From: Pseudomonas sp. M47T1
GTDB taxonomy: Bacteria > Pseudomonadota > Gammaproteobacteria > Pseudomonadales > Pseudomonadaceae
Length of the DNA: 64,000 bases
Direction: 5' to 3'
NCBI RefSeq assembly: GCF_000263855.1
Contig: NZ_AJWX01000013.1
Coordinates: 1 to 64,000 of the forward strand
Position numbers and translations under genes: made by a program. Positions 16,501 to 26,609 of this stretch are shown here, piece after piece. Under the pieces are notes generated by a model that saw nothing but the letters and a program-made list of their open reading frames with translations, was not told the DNA's origin and ran no database searches. How positions within the stretch are numbered: the first letter of the stretch is position 1; the number at the start of each line of letters is the position of its first letter.

Positions 16501-17571
16501 ATGAGCATCGAGTTCATCGGTTACATCGCCGGCCACCATGGCTCTGAAATCCACCCCGCGACCGGCCCCGTGCTGCAACCGGACTACGTGGAGAAGATTG
16601 CCCGCATTCACGAGGAGGCCGGCTTTGACCGCGCCCTGGTGGCCTTTCACTCCAACAGCCCCGACAGCACCTTGATTGCCAGCCATGCGGCCAGCGTCAC
16701 CAACACGCTGCAGTTCCTGATTGCCCATCGCCCCGGCTTTGCCGCCCCTACCCTCGCCGCTCGCCAGTTCGCCACGCTGGACGTGTTGAACGGCGGGCGA
16801 ACGGCCGTGCACATCATCACGGGCGGAGACGACAAGGAGTTGCGTGCGGACGGCAGTTTCATTGGCAAGGACGAGCGCTACGCCCGCACGGATGAATACC
16901 TCTCCGTGCTGCGCCAGGAATGGGCCAGCGCCACGCCGTTCGATTTCAAGGGCGATTACTACGCCGTCGAAGGCGCCCACTCGGCAGTCAAGACGGCCCA
17001 GCCCATCGCGCTGTATTTCGGTGGCTCCTCGGCGGCGGCCATTGAGGTGGCCGGCAAGCATGCGGACGTGTACGCGCTGTGGGGCGAGACCTATGAGCAG
17101 GTCAAGCAAGTGGTGACCCAGGTGCGCGCCGAAGCGGCCAAGCATGGCCGAAAAATCCGCTTCAGCCTGTCGCTACGGCCCATTCTGGCCGACACTGAAG
17201 AGCAGGCCTGGGCCCGTGCCGACAGCATCCTGGTCAAGGCCACCGCCTTGGCCGAGCAACGCGGTTTTGTCCGTCGCGAGCCGCCCAATGAAGGCTCCCG
17301 TCGGCTGCTGGCCGCGGCTGCCCAAGGTTCGCGCCTGGACAAGCGCCTGTGGACCGGCATCGCCGGGCTGCTGGGTGCCCAGGGTAATTCGACGTCGCTG
17401 GTGGGTACCCCGGAACAGGTGGCCGATGCGCTGCTGGACTACTACGACCTGGGCATCACCACCTTCTTGATTCGTGGTTTCGACCCGCTGGAAGACGCCA
17501 TCGACTATGGCAAGACCCTGATTCCGCTGACCCGTCAGTTGGTTGCTCAACGCCAGGCCCAGGTGGCCTGA
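16501..17571 (+). CDS. LLM-class flavin-dependent monooxygenase, SsuD-like
   Basis: The product has 356 residues of the bacterial luciferase-like fold. It begins like alkanesulfonate monooxygenases (EFIGYIAGHHGSEI) and contains the family stretch RTAVHIITGGDDKELRADG, the DERYARTDEY segment and GGSSAAAIEVAGKHADVYALWGE. These FMNH2-dependent enzymes release sulfite from sulfonates or oxidise related sulfur compounds. AAAGGAAG lies just before the ATG. It leads an operon with a cysteine-dioxygenase-like protein (gap 14 bp) and a rhodanese. No flavin reductase or sulfonate ABC transporter is adjacent, so FMNH2 must come from elsewhere. The exact sulfur substrate is unknown. Confidence 0.88.
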   Translation: MSIEFIGYIAGHHGSEIHPATGPVLQPDYVEKIARIHEEAGFDRALVAFHSNSPDSTLIASHAASVTNTLQFLIAHRPGFAAPTLAARQFATLDVLNGGRTAVHIITGGDDKELRADGSFIGKDERYARTDEYLSVLRQEWASATPFDFKGDYYAVEGAHSAVKTAQPIALYFGGSSAAAIEVAGKHADVYALWGETYEQVKQVVTQVRAEAAKHGRKIRFSLSLRPILADTEEQAWARADSILVKATALAEQRGFVRREPPNEGSRRLLAAAAQGSRLDKRLWTGIAGLLGAQGNSTSLVGTPEQVADALLDYYDLGITTFLIRGFDPLEDAIDYGKTLIPLTRQLVAQRQAQVA

Positions 17572-17585
17572 ACCCAGGAGTGAAG

Positions 17586-18194
17586 ATGTCCCAGGTTCGT
17601 CATCCCGAACGCCTGCGCGCCTTTATCGGCGCCCTGGCCGAACTGCTCGACAGTGACCCTCGCGAGGGCGACAAGCTGCACCGTGGCGGCCAGTTGCTGC
17701 AACAACTGGTCAGCTTCGACGACTGGCTGCCCGACGAATACGCCCAGCCCGACCCCGAGCGCTACCAGCAGTTTTTGCTGCACGCCGACTCGCGCCAGCG
17801 CTTTTCCATTGTCAGTTTTGTCTGGGGCCCGGGCCAGCAGACGCCCATTCATGACCACAGGGTGTGGGGCCTGATCGGCATGCTGCGCGGCGCCGAGTAT
17901 TCGCAGAACTATGTGCGCGATGCCCAGCAAGGCCTGGTGCCCGATGGCCCGCGCATTCGCCTGGAGCCGGGGCACGTGGAAGCCGTGTCACCGCGTATTG
18001 GTGACATCCACCAAGTGAGCAATGCCTTCGCCGACCAGGTGTCGGTCAGCATTCATGTGTATGGCGCCAATATCGGTGCGGTGCACCGCGCGGTGTACCA
18101 GCCCGACGGCAGCGAGAAACTGTTTATCTCCGGTTATTCCAACCGCACGCTCCCCAATATCTGGGACCTTTCCAAAGAGAATCACAGCCTATGA
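17586..18194 (+). CDS. cysteine dioxygenase family cupin
   Basis: The product has 202 residues of the cysteine dioxygenase type I cupin family. The iron ligands are the H-x-H of TPIHDHRVWGLIGMLRGAE and a later His in SVSIHVYGANIG. These enzymes oxidise a thiol (cysteine or 3-mercaptopropionate) to the sulfinate. ATG at 17586 is preferred over GTG at 17580 because AGGAG ends six bases before it. The stop overlaps the next start (ATGA). With the flavin monooxygenase and rhodanese it forms a three-gene sulfur-compound breakdown unit. Bacterial members with this sequence style often act on thiols other than cysteine. Confidence 0.86.
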   Translation: MSQVRHPERLRAFIGALAELLDSDPREGDKLHRGGQLLQQLVSFDDWLPDEYAQPDPERYQQFLLHADSRQRFSIVSFVWGPGQQTPIHDHRVWGLIGMLRGAEYSQNYVRDAQQGLVPDGPRIRLEPGHVEAVSPRIGDIHQVSNAFADQVSVSIHVYGANIGAVHRAVYQPDGSEKLFISGYSNRTLPNIWDLSKENHSL

Positions 18195-19774
18195 GCCACC
18201 CCCTGACCCGCTCTTTCGCCGATATTCGCCACGCCTTGCTGCAACGCCAGGAAGTGGCGCTGGTGGACGTGCGCGAAGAGGCACCGTTTGCCCAGGCGCA
18301 CCCGCTGTTTGCCGCCAATATCCCGTTGTCGAAACTGGAGGTGGAGGTTTACCCGCGCATTCCGCGCCTGGACACGGCCATCACTGTGTATGACAACGGC
18401 GAAGGCCTGGCGCAACAGGCCGCGGAACGCCTGGTAGAGCTGGGCTACAGCGACGTGGCGTTGCTGCAGGGCGGCTTGCAAGGCTGGCGGGACGCCGGCG
18501 GCGAGTTGTTCATTGACGTCAACGTGCCCAGCAAGGCCTTTGGCGAGCTGGTGGAGCATGAGCGCCACACGCCGTCGCTGCCTGCCGAAGAGGTAAAGGC
18601 CCTGCTAGACAGCAAGGCCGACGTGGTGGTGCTTGATGCCCGCCGCTTCGACGAATACCAGACCATGAGCATTCCCACCGGCATCAGCGTGCCCGGCGCC
18701 GAACTGGTACTGCGCGCCCGCGAACTGGCGCCGGACCCGGCCACACGCATCATTGTCAATTGCGCCGGCCGCACGCGCAGCATCATCGGCACCCAGTCCC
18801 TGGTCAACGCTGGCCTGCCCAACCCCATCGCCGCGCTGCGCAATGGCACCATTGGCTGGCTGCTGGCCGGGCAAACCCTGGAACACGGCCAGGCGCGCCA
18901 GTTCGCCGAGACCGGTGAAGAAACCCGCGCCATCGCCCGCCGCGACGCCCAGCGCGTGGCGGCCAAGGCCGGGGTACAGCAGGCGACGCTCAGCGATTGG
19001 CAGCGCTGGCAGGCCGAGGCCGGGCGCACCACGTACCTGTTCGATGTACGCACCCCACAGGAATTCGAGGCGGGGCACCTGCCCGGTGCACGTTCCACCC
19101 CGGGCGGCCAACTGGTGCAGGAAACCGACCATTACGCCAGCGTGCGTGGCGCGCGGATCGTGCTGGTGGACGACGATTGCGTGCGCGCCAACATGAGCGC
19201 CTCATGGCTGGCGCAGCTGGGTTGGGAGGTACAGGTGCTGGACGGCGTAGGCACCAGCGCATTCAGCGAAACCGGGCCGTGGAAGCCGGCGGTCCCGGCG
19301 GTGCCGTCCTACGAGGTCATCAGCCCCGAGACCCTGGCCGACTGGCTTGCCCAGGGCGATACCCAGGTGCTGGATTTCACCACCAGCGCGAACCACGTCA
19401 AGCAGCATATTCCGGGCGCCTGGTGGGCCCTGCGCGCCGACCTGCCCCAGGCATTGAAGAAGGTCCCCGCCGCCGAGCGCTACGTACTCACTTGCGGCAG
19501 CAGCCTGTTGGCACGCTTTGCCGTGGGCCAGGTACAGGCGCTGACCGGCAAGCCGGTATTCGTGCTGCGTGACGGCACCGCCAGTTGGTTGAACGCCGGG
19601 CTCGCCACCCACAGCGGTGAACAGCACCTGGCCTCACCGCGCATTGACCGCTACAAGCGTCCGTACGAAGGCACCGACGCCCCGCGTGAGGCCATGCAGG
19701 CGTATCTGGACTGGGAGTTCGGGCTGGTGGCGCAGTTGGGTCGCGATGGCACCCATGGCTTCTTCGTGATCTGA
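18191..19774 (+). CDS. four-domain rhodanese-like sulfurtransferase
   Basis: The product has 527 residues built of four rhodanese modules (about 1-110, 125-235, 265-365, 380-500). The presumed active-site positions differ: module 1 has VYDNGEGLA (Asp), module 2 VNCAGRTRS (Cys), module 3 VDDDCVRAN (Asp at the loop start), and module 4 LTCGSSLLA (Cys). Two modules therefore look catalytic and two structural, alternating along the chain. Rhodaneses transfer sulfane sulfur between thiols and acceptors. It is the last gene of the sulfur operon and ends ten bases before the convergent tRNA-Sec gene. Confidence 0.85.
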   Translation: MSHPLTRSFADIRHALLQRQEVALVDVREEAPFAQAHPLFAANIPLSKLEVEVYPRIPRLDTAITVYDNGEGLAQQAAERLVELGYSDVALLQGGLQGWRDAGGELFIDVNVPSKAFGELVEHERHTPSLPAEEVKALLDSKADVVVLDARRFDEYQTMSIPTGISVPGAELVLRARELAPDPATRIIVNCAGRTRSIIGTQSLVNAGLPNPIAALRNGTIGWLLAGQTLEHGQARQFAETGEETRAIARRDAQRVAAKAGVQQATLSDWQRWQAEAGRTTYLFDVRTPQEFEAGHLPGARSTPGGQLVQETDHYASVRGARIVLVDDDCVRANMSASWLAQLGWEVQVLDGVGTSAFSETGPWKPAVPAVPSYEVISPETLADWLAQGDTQVLDFTTSANHVKQHIPGAWWALRADLPQALKKVPAAERYVLTCGSSLLARFAVGQVQALTGKPVFVLRDGTASWLNAGLATHSGEQHLASPRIDRYKRPYEGTDAPREAMQAYLDWEFGLVAQLGRDGTHGFFVI

Positions 19775-19784
19775 GGGGCAAAAA

Positions 19785-19880
19785 TGGCGGAAGGCAGCCG
19801 GAGTCGAACCTGCCCGGGAACGGATGCCGTCCCCAACCGGGTTTGAAGCCCGGCCGCGCCACCAGGCGCGATTGCCTTCC
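19785..19880 (-). tRNA. selC: tRNA-Sec (anticodon UCA)
   Basis: The gene is 96 nt with an encoded CCA end. The acceptor arms GGAAGGC and GCCTTCC pair, followed by G and CCA. The anticodon loop reads CTTCAAA (UCA) and the T arm has GGTTCGACTCC. The extra arm is very long and the acceptor stem is extended, as expected for selenocysteine tRNA. It lies nine bases after selB on the same strand. Confidence 0.95.
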
Positions 19881-19889
19881 TTGAAACGT

Positions 19890-21803
19890 TTACTGCTCCT
19901 GCGCCAACGGGTTGTCCGGGCGCAGGCGGCGGTGTTCACCCAGCCTGCGGGTGAGGCCGATGCGGTCGAAAAACTCCAGCACCTGAATGCTGCGCTTGCG
20001 GCCCAGGGCCAGCCGGTCGCGAAAGTCGCTGACCTGAATGTCCGGCGCAGCCGCGCTCAGTTGCCTCAGCATAGCCGCCATTTGTTGCAAGGTGTTATCC
20101 GGGTAGAACAGATCCTTCACCACCTGGTGCACCTGGCCAAGGCGCGCCAGCTTGCGCATCAACATGCGCACGCTGGCGTCGTCATGGCCGGTGGCGCTGG
20201 CGAGGTCGCGGACCCACGGCGGATCAAAACCACCCAGGGCAAGCAACGGCCGTATGCGCTGCCACAAGGCCTGGTCGGCCGGGCTCAACTGCGGGCGGTG
20301 GCCGGCCAGGTGCAGCCAAGGGCCGGTGGCGACGATGGCCTGCTCGGCCAGCAACTCATCCAGCAGGCTGATGAACGCCGGCCGCTCCAGCGGCAAGGCG
20401 GCAAAGCGCCGCAAACGGTCACGGTCCGGGCCCATTTGATCGGCTTCCAGTTCATGGAAGCGTTCCAGGTGCGCCAGCAACGCGCCTTTCAACGATTGCC
20501 AGCGCTGTTCATTGAACAGCAGCGGACCTTGGCGCGTGGCCATCACGCGTACGCCCGCCGGCAGCCGCCAGGTGTCGCGTAACCGGTTGAACTGACGTTC
20601 CAGGCGCTGCGGGTCGAGCCCGGTGCCATTGTTAGTCAGCAGCAGGGGCAAGGCAGCTTCCAGGCTGCGGGTGGTGTTCAGTACGTGCAACTGCGCCAGC
20701 CGCGCCGGGTTGCGCCGTTGCCGCGAGGGCGCGAACGGGTCCAGCACTCGCCCACCGCCCAAGGTGCGCTGGGCGCTGTGGTCGCGCAGCACCAGCGGGT
20801 CGCCGCGCACGGCCTGCACCGGCGCATTGAGCAGCAACTGCGCCAGCATGTAGCCGCCCGGTTCCAGACGGCTGCCCTCCAGCAACGCCACACGGGCGGT
20901 GACATCCTGGGTGCCCAGGTGCACGTGCACCGGGCTGAAATGCTCGAACGCGCGAGTTTCGCCGGCCAGCAGGCGTAGCTGAATGTCGATGCGCCGGGTG
21001 GGCGCGAACAACCACGCAGGCACCAGCCAGTCGCCGCGATGAATGTGCGCCAGGTCCAGCCGTTCGCCGGCCAGGTTCAGGGCCACGCGCTCACCGGCTT
21101 CAGCCTCGCTGGCCGGCTGGTTCTGCGTATGCAGGCCGCGCACCCGCACCGGCTGGCCCTGGCTGCCCAACAACAGCGCATCGCCCACCTGCACGCGCCC
21201 GGCCAGCGCCGTACCGGTGACCACGATGCCGGCCCCGGCCACGCTGAACGCACGGTCGATGGCCAGGCGAAAGCCGCCGGTGTCACGCTGGCGGCGCATT
21301 TCGCGCTGCATCATCACCAGGGTCTTGAGCAGCGTGTCGATGCCGACGCCGGTGACGCTGGACACGGCGATCTGCCGCGCCGCCGTATACGGCCCCGAGG
21401 CCAGCAATTCGCCGACCTGGGCCTGCACCTCGCGCACCCGGGCCAACGGCACGCGGTCGCATTTGGTGATGGCCACCAGCACCTGGGCAATGCCCAGCAA
21501 CTCGACAATGGCCAGGTGTTCGCGGGTCTGGGGCATGATGCCGTCGTCGGCAGCCACCACCAGCAACACCAGGTCGATGCCTTGGGCGCCGGCCAGCATG
21601 TTGTGGATGAAGCGCTCGTGGCCCGGCACGTCGATGAACCCGGTCAACGGCGCGCCGCGCTCCAGCACCGCGTACTGGTAACCCAGGTCGATGGTGATGC
21701 CCCGCTCGCGCTCCTCGCGACGACGGTCGCCGCTTTGCCCGGTCAGCGCCGCCAGCAGTGCGGTTTTGCCGTGATCGATATGGCCGGCGGTCCCAACGAT
21801 CAC
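19890..21803 (-). CDS. selB: selenocysteine-specific elongation factor SelB
   Basis: This 637-residue translational GTPase carries GTP-binding motifs in order: GHIDHGKT (residues 6-13), [13 protein letters not shown], and TKCD. After the EF-Tu-like domains comes the long C-terminal winged-helix region that binds the SECIS RNA hairpin. It delivers Sec-tRNA to in-frame UGA codons. The start is a GTG that overlaps the stop of selA (CTGTGATC), which puts the GTPase motif at the N-terminus. The longer frame to 21884 lies inside selA. It is followed by the tRNA-Sec gene. Confidence 0.96.
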   Translation of the reverse strand: MIVGTAGHIDHGKTALLAALTGQSGDRRREERERGITIDLGYQYAVLERGAPLTGFIDVPGHERFIHNMLAGAQGIDLVLLVVAADDGIMPQTREHLAIVELLGIAQVLVAITKCDRVPLARVREVQAQVGELLASGPYTAARQIAVSSVTGVGIDTLLKTLVMMQREMRRQRDTGGFRLAIDRAFSVAGAGIVVTGTALAGRVQVGDALLLGSQGQPVRVRGLHTQNQPASEAEAGERVALNLAGERLDLAHIHRGDWLVPAWLFAPTRRIDIQLRLLAGETRAFEHFSPVHVHLGTQDVTARVALLEGSRLEPGGYMLAQLLLNAPVQAVRGDPLVLRDHSAQRTLGGGRVLDPFAPSRQRRNPARLAQLHVLNTTRSLEAALPLLLTNNGTGLDPQRLERQFNRLRDTWRLPAGVRVMATRQGPLLFNEQRWQSLKGALLAHLERFHELEADQMGPDRDRLRRFAALPLERPAFISLLDELLAEQAIVATGPWLHLAGHRPQLSPADQALWQRIRPLLALGGFDPPWVRDLASATGHDDASVRMLMRKLARLGQVHQVVKDLFYPDNTLQQMAAMLRQLSAAAPDIQVSDFRDRLALGRKRSIQVLEFFDRIGLTRRLGEHRRLRPDNPLAQEQ

Positions 21804-23215
21804 AGCATGCCCTCGGGCGCGGCCCACTGGGCCAGTTGCGCGACGAAGGCGGGCTCGTCGTCCAGTTGGCGCAGGTCCAGCCACAGGGCGTCATCGTCGA
21901 TTCGCCCCAGCACCGGTATCGGCAGGCCGCGCAAGCGCGCTTCCAGTTGCAGCAGGTGGCGCCCACGCAGGCGCCTGGACACCTGCGGGCGCACGCACAG
22001 CGCGGCACTGGGCAGGCGTGCCACGGGCTGGCTGCCGCTGCCGATCATGCCCAGGGCCGGCACCACCGCCACGCCCCAGCCGTGGCCAAGCACCTGCGCC
22101 AGCGCTGGGCACAGGCGCTCGGCCTGCTGTTGAATGTCGGCCTGCGGGCGGGTCAGCAAGCGCAGGCTGGGCAAGCGCTCGGCCAGGCGATCCGGGTCGC
22201 GGTACAGGCTCAGCACGGCCTCCAGCGCCGCCAGGGTCAATTTGTCGACCCGCAGAGCGCGCTTGAGCGGGTTCTTTTTGATTGTGTCGATCAGCGCCTT
22301 GCGGCCCACGATCAAACCGGCCTGGGGCCCGCCCAGCAATTTGTCGCCGCTGAAGGTGACAATGTCGGCGCCATCGGCCAAGGCCTGGCGCACCGTGGGT
22401 TCGGCGGGCAGGCCCCAGCGGCTCAGGTCCAGCAGGCTGCCGCTGCCCAGGTCTTCCAGCAGCGGCAGGCCATGCTGATGGGCGATATCGGCCAGCGTTG
22501 CGGTGGGCACCTGGGCGGTGAAGCCCTCGATGCTGTAATTGCTGCGGTGCACGCGCATCAGCAGGCCGCTGCGCGGGTTGATGGCGGCCTCGTAGTCGCG
22601 GGCATGGGTGCGGTTGGTGGTGCCCACCTCATGCAGCTTGACCCCGGCCCGGGCCATGATGTCGGGGATGCGGAACGCGCCGCCGATTTCAATCAGTTCG
22701 CCACGGGAGATGATGCCCTGCTTGCGCGCGCCCAGGCTGTTGAGCGCCAGCAACACGGCCGCCGCGTTGTTGTTGACCACGGTCACCGCTTCGGCGCCGG
22801 TCAGTTCGCGAATCAGCCCCTCGATCAGGTCGTCGCGATCGCCACGTTTGCCGGAGGCCAGGTCAAACTCCAGGTTCAGCGGGTAACGGGCAGCGGCCTG
22901 CACCGCCACCACCGCTTCTTCCGGCAGCAAGGCGCGGCCCAGGTTGGTGTGCAGCACCGTACCGGTGAGGTTGAACACGCGTCGCACGCGGCTCTGGTGC
23001 TGCACCGCGAGGCGTTCGGCCAGGCGGCCCAGTAAAACCTGCGGCATGCATTCCACGGCTTGCAACGCACCGCTGGCACGCAGCTCGTCCAACAGCAGGC
23101 GCAGCCCTGCCAGTACGGCGTCGCGGCCGTAGCGTTGCAACAGCGGCGCACAGGCGGCGTCGCGCAACAGGCTGTCAACCGAAGGCAGGCGGGGAACGGA
23201 CAAGGCAGTAGACAT
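21800..23215 (-). CDS. selA: L-seryl-tRNA(Sec) selenium transferase SelA
   Basis: This 471-residue PLP enzyme has the SelA signatures [22 protein letters not shown]-like [19 protein letters not shown] and the PLP lysine region [15 protein letters not shown]. It converts Ser-tRNA(Sec) to Sec-tRNA(Sec) using selenophosphate. The start [12 protein letters not shown] at 23215 matches the family. The open frame continues to 23428 only by crossing the promoter region. It forms an operon with selB (overlapping) and tRNA-Sec. No selenoprotein gene such as formate dehydrogenase is inside the window. Confidence 0.96.
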   Translation of the reverse strand: MSTALSVPRLPSVDSLLRDAACAPLLQRYGRDAVLAGLRLLLDELRASGALQAVECMPQVLLGRLAERLAVQHQSRVRRVFNLTGTVLHTNLGRALLPEEAVVAVQAAARYPLNLEFDLASGKRGDRDDLIEGLIRELTGAEAVTVVNNNAAAVLLALNSLGARKQGIISRGELIEIGGAFRIPDIMARAGVKLHEVGTTNRTHARDYEAAINPRSGLLMRVHRSNYSIEGFTAQVPTATLADIAHQHGLPLLEDLGSGSLLDLSRWGLPAEPTVRQALADGADIVTFSGDKLLGGPQAGLIVGRKALIDTIKKNPLKRALRVDKLTLAALEAVLSLYRDPDRLAERLPSLRLLTRPQADIQQQAERLCPALAQVLGHGWGVAVVPALGMIGSGSQPVARLPSAALCVRPQVSRRLRGRHLLQLEARLRGLPIPVLGRIDDDALWLDLRQLDDEPAFVAQLAQWAAPEGML

Positions 23216-23287
23216 CAGGCACCCATTCACAGGCAGACACCGACAGCGTAGCCGCTGGGTAAAAAACGCGTGGCCGAAACCTGCGAT

Positions 23288-23306
23288 GCAAATAATTTTC
23301 ATTTTT
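23288..23306 (+). promoter_or_regulatory. possible Fur box upstream of the TonB receptor
   Basis: The sequence GCAAATAATTTTCATTTTT matches 12 of 19 positions of the classical Fur consensus and lies in a short AT-rich patch about 85 bp before the receptor start. The match is moderate, so this is a candidate only. Confidence 0.4.
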
Positions 23307-23390
23307 AAGTGAGGTGTTTGCCGTTGGCTTACGTGTTGTGAATGAAAGGCAATCCCATTTCCATTCATACCCTTTAAGCAGAGCATCAGC

Positions 23391-25562
23391 ATGAAATCCA
23401 GGCAGCAGTCGGTTTCCGCCTCCTTCACCCCTACCCTTCGCTACCGCAGCGCCTGTGCCAGCGGCGTGCTGATGCTCGGCCTGGCGCAGCCGCTGTGGGC
23501 CGCCGACGCGCTGCAGCTGGGCGCCACCAACATCGACAGCACCGCCGTGGCCCCCACCACCACGGAAAAAAGCCAGACCAGCTACCAGGCCGTGGCGTCC
23601 ACCGTGGCCACGCGCACGGAAACCCCGCTGATCGAAGTGCCCGCCTCGGTGAATGTGGTGACCCACCGGGTGATCGAGGACCGCGCCCCGCAAAGCCTTG
23701 ACGAAGCCATCAACGCGGTGAGCGGCGTCAAGCAGGGCAACACCCTGGGCGGCACCCAGGACGCCATCATCAAGCGCGGCTTCGGCACCAACCGCGACAA
23801 CTCGATCATGCGCGACGGCATGCAATCGGTGCAGGCGCGCAACTTCACCCCCACCACCGAGCGCGTGGAAGTGCTCAAGGGCCCGGCGTCCATGCTGTAT
23901 GGCGTGCAAGACCCAGGCGGGGTGATCAACGTGGTCACCAAGAAACCACAGCTTACCCAAGCTACGTCGATTTCCGGCTGGGGCACCAGCTTTGGCGGCG
24001 GTGGCGGCCAGTACGACACCACCGGGCCGGTGGGCGACACCGGGCTTGCCTACCGCCTGATCTATGACAAGCAGCAGTACGACTACTGGCGCAACTTCGG
24101 CAGCTACGACCAGGAAGTGGTGGCGCCGTCGCTGTCCTGGTTCGGCGACGACACCACCATCACCGCCGCCTACGAGCACATGGAATACTCGGTGCCCTTC
24201 GACCGGGGCACGCAGATCAACACCACCACCGGCAAGGTCCTGGACATTCCGCGCACGCGCCGCCTGGACGAGCACTTCAACATCACCACCGGCCGTTCCG
24301 ACTCGTTCAACCTCACCGCCGAGCACCGCTTGAACGACGACTGGACCCTGAAAGCCGGCTACGGCTACAGCCGCAATTACTACAACGACCACCAGTCGCG
24401 CTACATCTCGGCCGACTTCACCACCGGTGCGGTGAAGCGCCGTGGCGACGCCACCCGCGACGCGCTGCAAGTGGCCCACACCGCCACCGTCAGCGCCCTG
24501 GGCGACTTGCAGTTCGCCGGCATGCGCCATGAACTGCTGGTGGGCGTGGACTACATGCACAACGACCGCACCCTGGGCGACCTGGACCGCAGCGCCTATG
24601 ACACCGCCTTCAACTACAACGACCCGGTGTATGGCCAGGTACCGGTGCCCAGCACCGTCAGCGCCGCCAACAGCGACCAGACCGACCTGCTGCACACCCA
24701 CGCGCTGTTCGTGCAGGACGCCATCCACCTCACCGACAAATGGATTCTGCAAGCCGGCCTGCGCTACGAGTCGTTCACCGAATACACCGGCAAGGGCCGG
24801 CCGTTCGTGGTGGGCGCTGACGTGGACCGCAGCAAGGCAGTGCCACGCCTGGGCCTGGTGTACATGATCCAGCCCGATTGGTCGGTGTACGGCAGTTATA
24901 CCGAGTCGTTCCGCCCCAACACTTCCATCGCCACCGTGATTGGCGACCTGGCCCCGGAAGAAGCCAAGGCCTACGAGATCGGCACCAAGTTCCAGAACGA
25001 CTACCTGACCGCCAGCCTGGCGGCCTACACCATTACCAAGAAGAACGTGCAGACCAGCGCCACCTGCGGTACCGAGACCTGCACGCGGCTGGGTGGCGAA
25101 GCGCGCTCGCGGGGCGTTGAACTGGATGTGACCGGCCAGCTCAACGAGTTCTGGAGCCTGACCGGCAGCTACGCCCTGACCGACACCGAATGGACCAAGG
25201 ACCCGATCCTGCAAGGCACGCCCCTGGACGGCGTGTCGAAGAACACCGCGGCGCTGTACCTCACCCGTGATTTCGGCCATGTGGGCATCGGCGACCTGCG
25301 CGCCGGCTTCGGCGGCCGCTACATGAGCAAATGGGGCGCCAACGATGGCAGCGGCAACGAGTACTGGCTGCCGTCGGCCAAGGTGGCCGATGCCTTCGTC
25401 GCCTACAAAATGAAAATGGACCACAAGGACCTGACCCTGCAACTGAACGTCAAGAACCTGTTCGACGAGACCTACTACGTCTCCAACAGCGGCCTTGGCT
25501 CCCCCGCCATCGTCATCGGCGAACCCCGTCAAGTGATCGCCAAGGCCACCCTGGCCTTTTAA
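23391..25562 (+). CDS. TonB-dependent siderophore-type receptor
   Basis: This 723-residue outer-membrane receptor has a signal peptide ([18 protein letters not shown]) and a plug domain from about residue 75 (ESPASVNVV-like [15 protein letters not shown], then [20 protein letters not shown]). A 22-strand barrel follows, ending in phenylalanine (IAKATLAF). There is no N-terminal signalling extension of the FpvA kind, so it is not a sigma/anti-sigma transducer. A possible Fur site upstream fits iron-regulated uptake. However, the two genes that follow code for PstS-like binding proteins, which leaves the ligand open: a siderophore, or a phosphate-containing or oxyanion compound. The plug wording is that of the siderophore family. 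Confidence 0.9.
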   Translation: MKSRQQSVSASFTPTLRYRSACASGVLMLGLAQPLWAADALQLGATNIDSTAVAPTTTEKSQTSYQAVASTVATRTETPLIEVPASVNVVTHRVIEDRAPQSLDEAINAVSGVKQGNTLGGTQDAIIKRGFGTNRDNSIMRDGMQSVQARNFTPTTERVEVLKGPASMLYGVQDPGGVINVVTKKPQLTQATSISGWGTSFGGGGGQYDTTGPVGDTGLAYRLIYDKQQYDYWRNFGSYDQEVVAPSLSWFGDDTTITAAYEHMEYSVPFDRGTQINTTTGKVLDIPRTRRLDEHFNITTGRSDSFNLTAEHRLNDDWTLKAGYGYSRNYYNDHQSRYISADFTTGAVKRRGDATRDALQVAHTATVSALGDLQFAGMRHELLVGVDYMHNDRTLGDLDRSAYDTAFNYNDPVYGQVPVPSTVSAANSDQTDLLHTHALFVQDAIHLTDKWILQAGLRYESFTEYTGKGRPFVVGADVDRSKAVPRLGLVYMIQPDWSVYGSYTESFRPNTSIATVIGDLAPEEAKAYEIGTKFQNDYLTASLAAYTITKKNVQTSATCGTETCTRLGGEARSRGVELDVTGQLNEFWSLTGSYALTDTEWTKDPILQGTPLDGVSKNTAALYLTRDFGHVGIGDLRAGFGGRYMSKWGANDGSGNEYWLPSAKVADAFVAYKMKMDHKDLTLQLNVKNLFDETYYVSNSGLGSPAIVIGEPRQVIAKATLAF

Positions 25563-25577
25563 CTTCAAGGACTGAAC

Positions 25578-26609
25578 ATGACCCCTACCCTCACCCGTGC
25601 ACTGGCATTGGCCAGTGCCCTGCTGGCCGGCAGCGTGCACGCCGCCGTGGGCCCGCACCTGGCGCCCTACCAGGCCCAGCCCGTGCAACCGGACGCCAAC
25701 GCCCCCTACCTGAGCCAGGACGGCGCCATTCGCATCGGTGGCGCCGAGCACGTGCGCTGGATTGTCGAGCGCTTCAACGCCGCCCTGCTCAAGCAGCATC
25801 CCGGCTGGCGCTTCCAGGACGAGTCCAAGGGCACCACCAGCGCCGTGCCGCTGTTGACCCACGGCGTGACCCTGTTCGGCGCCATGGGCCGCGAAATCGA
25901 CCCGCTGGAAATCAACGCCTACAGCAAAATTGTCGGCACCGCGCCGCTGGAAATCCGCATCGCCCTGGCGGCCAACGACACTTCGCAACACCTGGCTACT
26001 TCCCTGGCGGTATACGTCAACCGCGCCAACCCGCTGGCCCAGGTCAGCGCGGCCCAGGTGCGCCGTGCGCTGAGCGCCGGCAACCCCGAAGGCGACCTGT
26101 CCACCTGGGGTCAATTGGGCCTAAAGGGTGACTGGGCGATGCGGCGCATCCACTCCTACGGCACACCGGAGTTCACCGGTTTCGGTACTTACCTGCAAAG
26201 CAACCACCTGCAGGGCCGAACCCTTGCGCCCGGCTACGAAGGTTACGGCAACACCGAGGCCATCCTCGCGCGCCTGGCTGCCGACCCGGCCGGCCTGGCC
26301 GTGGCCGCCATCGGCCTGGACAACGCCCGGATCAGGGCCCTGCCCATCGCTGGCGACGATGGCCGCCTGACCACCGGCACCGAAGCCCAGGTCCGCGACG
26401 GTGAATACCCCTACGGGCGCTTCCTGTACCTGTACCTGCGCCGCGAACCGGGCAAGGCCATTGACCCGGTAGCCCGCGAATACCTGCGCTTCGTGCTGTC
26501 GCGCCAGGGCCAACAAATCATCGCCAGCCAGCCCAAGGGGTATTTCCCCCTGAGCGCTGAGCAAGCCACGGCCGAACTGGCCAAACTGGACGAGGTAGCC
26601 CCGCAATGA
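25578..26609 (+). CDS. PstS-like periplasmic substrate-binding protein (first of a pair)
   Basis: The product is 343 residues with a signal peptide (LALASALLAGSVHA). The mature part follows the PBP-like fold of phosphate-binding proteins, with the DGAIRIGGAEHV start, the GAMGREIDP loop and the paired WGQLGLKGDW and GKAIDPVAREYLRFVLS stretches. It begins 15 bp after the TonB receptor and its stop overlaps the next gene, so all three are probably one transcript. The canonical phosphate-contacting sequence of PstS (around S-GTS/T) is not obvious, so the ligand is uncertain. No permease or ATPase gene is adjacent. Confidence 0.83.
   Translation: MTPTLTRALALASALLAGSVHAAVGPHLAPYQAQPVQPDANAPYLSQDGAIRIGGAEHVRWIVERFNAALLKQHPGWRFQDESKGTTSAVPLLTHGVTLFGAMGREIDPLEINAYSKIVGTAPLEIRIALAANDTSQHLATSLAVYVNRANPLAQVSAAQVRRALSAGNPEGDLSTWGQLGLKGDWAMRRIHSYGTPEFTGFGTYLQSNHLQGRTLAPGYEGYGNTEAILARLAADPAGLAVAAIGLDNARIRALPIAGDDGRLTTGTEAQVRDGEYPYGRFLYLYLRREPGKAIDPVAREYLRFVLSRQGQQIIASQPKGYFPLSAEQATAELAKLDEVAPQ

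Noticed and set aside
23175-26114. Minus-strand frame of about 980 codons opposite the TonB receptor and first PstS-like gene
   Set aside because: It is antisense to two well-supported genes, and low-complexity and domain-free.
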